Shown here one piece after another: positions 6,282 to 6,538 of a stretch of 6,538 bases of DNA. The stretch lies in contig JASLDB010000261.1 of NCBI GenBank assembly GCA_030151665.1, positions 1 through 6,538 of the forward strand, in the 5' to 3' direction. The DNA is from Neisseriaceae bacterium. Lineage in GTDB: Bacteria > Pseudomonadota > Gammaproteobacteria > Burkholderiales > Neisseriaceae. The stretch's first letter is position 1, and every line of letters begins with the position of its first letter. The position numbers and the translations under genes were made by a program. The notes below the pieces were generated by a model, which was not told the origin of the DNA, searched no databases, and saw nothing but the letters and a program-made list of their open reading frames with translations.

Positions 6282-6336
6282 AAATACCTGATTACTTAAT
6301 TGAAGGCATGTGACCCCATTAGGAAATCAGGTATTT
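6282..6336. repeat. 12-bp inverted repeat with a 31-base loop, possible pdxH terminator or structured RNA
   Basis: AAATACCTGATT (6282-6293) pairs perfectly with AATCAGGTATTT (6325-6336) around a 31-base loop. It begins 30 bases after the pdxH stop and is followed by moderately T-rich sequence (TATTTCTCATATTTTA). The long loop and weak T tract are poor for a classical terminator, so it may instead be another structured element. It is the only candidate terminator seen for pdxH. Confidence 0.5.
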
Positions 6337-6474
6337 CTCATATTTTACATAGCTTAAACCACCTATTTGATTTTATGTTTCGCATATTCAAAATAAAGTC
6401 TTAATTTGTCTTTATTGGCTACGGACTGCGTGGATACAAGTCAAATAAATGGATTCTACTGCACATTTATGAAG

Positions 6475-6492
6475 ATATAGATACATCTATAT
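6475..6492. repeat. AT-rich palindrome, possible operator or small hairpin
   Basis: ATATAGAT and ATCTATAT form perfect 8-bp arms separated by two bases, an 18-base site shaped like a dimeric repressor operator. It could alternatively act as a weak hairpin after a minus-strand gene entering from the right edge. No regulator is encoded nearby, so the role is unknown. Confidence 0.5.
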
Positions 6493-6538
6493 GTTAAAAA
6501 TTTTGGTACTCAGGTACAATCACCCCATAATTTGATGA

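Larger units (their letters stand above)
6252..6538. other. Gene-poor right end of the window
   Basis: No convincing complete coding region lies in these 287 bases on either strand. They hold the palindrome at 6253-6262, the inverted repeat at 6282-6336, the AT-rich palindrome at 6475-6492 and two short minus-strand open stretches. One (6363-6437) would end in the peptide YFEYAKHKIK and has a stop upstream. The other runs from the right edge to a TAA at 6494-6496 and encodes only 14 residues. Either could be a gene remnant or chance. Confidence 0.5.

Noticed and set aside
6491..6535. Tiny plus-strand open frame starting ATG at 6492 (14 codons)
   Set aside because: No ribosome-binding site, very short, and it begins inside the palindrome; no support as a gene.

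Overview
The window looks like core chromosome of a Neisseriaceae-type betaproteobacterium with fairly AT-rich DNA. The HemA, RF1, PdxH and LpxH products read like neisserial proteins. AT-rich gut- or mouth-associated genera such as Snodgrassella or its relatives are possible, but the genus is inferred from memory of the family, not from a search. No canonical neisserial DNA uptake sequence (GCCGTCTGAA) was seen by eye on either strand.

Layout, left to right. (1) Positions 1-113 (+) hold what looks like the C-terminal end of an unidentified membrane protein, followed by a strong two-way terminator (129-162). (2) On the minus strand, an ArsC/YffB-like thioredoxin-fold protein (913-1269) and lpxH (173-910) form a tight two-gene unit ending at that terminator. 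(3) An AT-rich divergent spacer (1270-1444) separates this unit from a plus-strand lipoprotein of unknown function (1445-2107). (4) A two-way terminator (2137-2171) lies between the convergent lipoprotein and apaH genes. (5) On the minus strand the order of transcription is hemA (5450-4200), prfA (4158-3082), a terminator (3050-3072), then apaH (3026-2193). (6) A divergent spacer (5451-5609) carries a near-consensus Fur box directly upstream of pdxH (5610-6251, +). (7) The last 287 bases hold no convincing complete gene, but they contain a long-loop inverted repeat and a compact AT-rich palindrome.

Functionally this is housekeeping: lipid A synthesis (LpxH), the first committed step of tetrapyrrole synthesis (HemA), translation termination (RF1), Ap4A breakdown (ApaH) and pyridoxal phosphate supply (PdxH). 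The hemA-prfA order is the widely conserved one. I see no phage, CRISPR, toxin-antitoxin or defence system and no intact insertion sequence. The points most worth a second look are the Fur box next to pdxH/hemA, the uncharacterised lipoprotein, and the structured but gene-poor right end.
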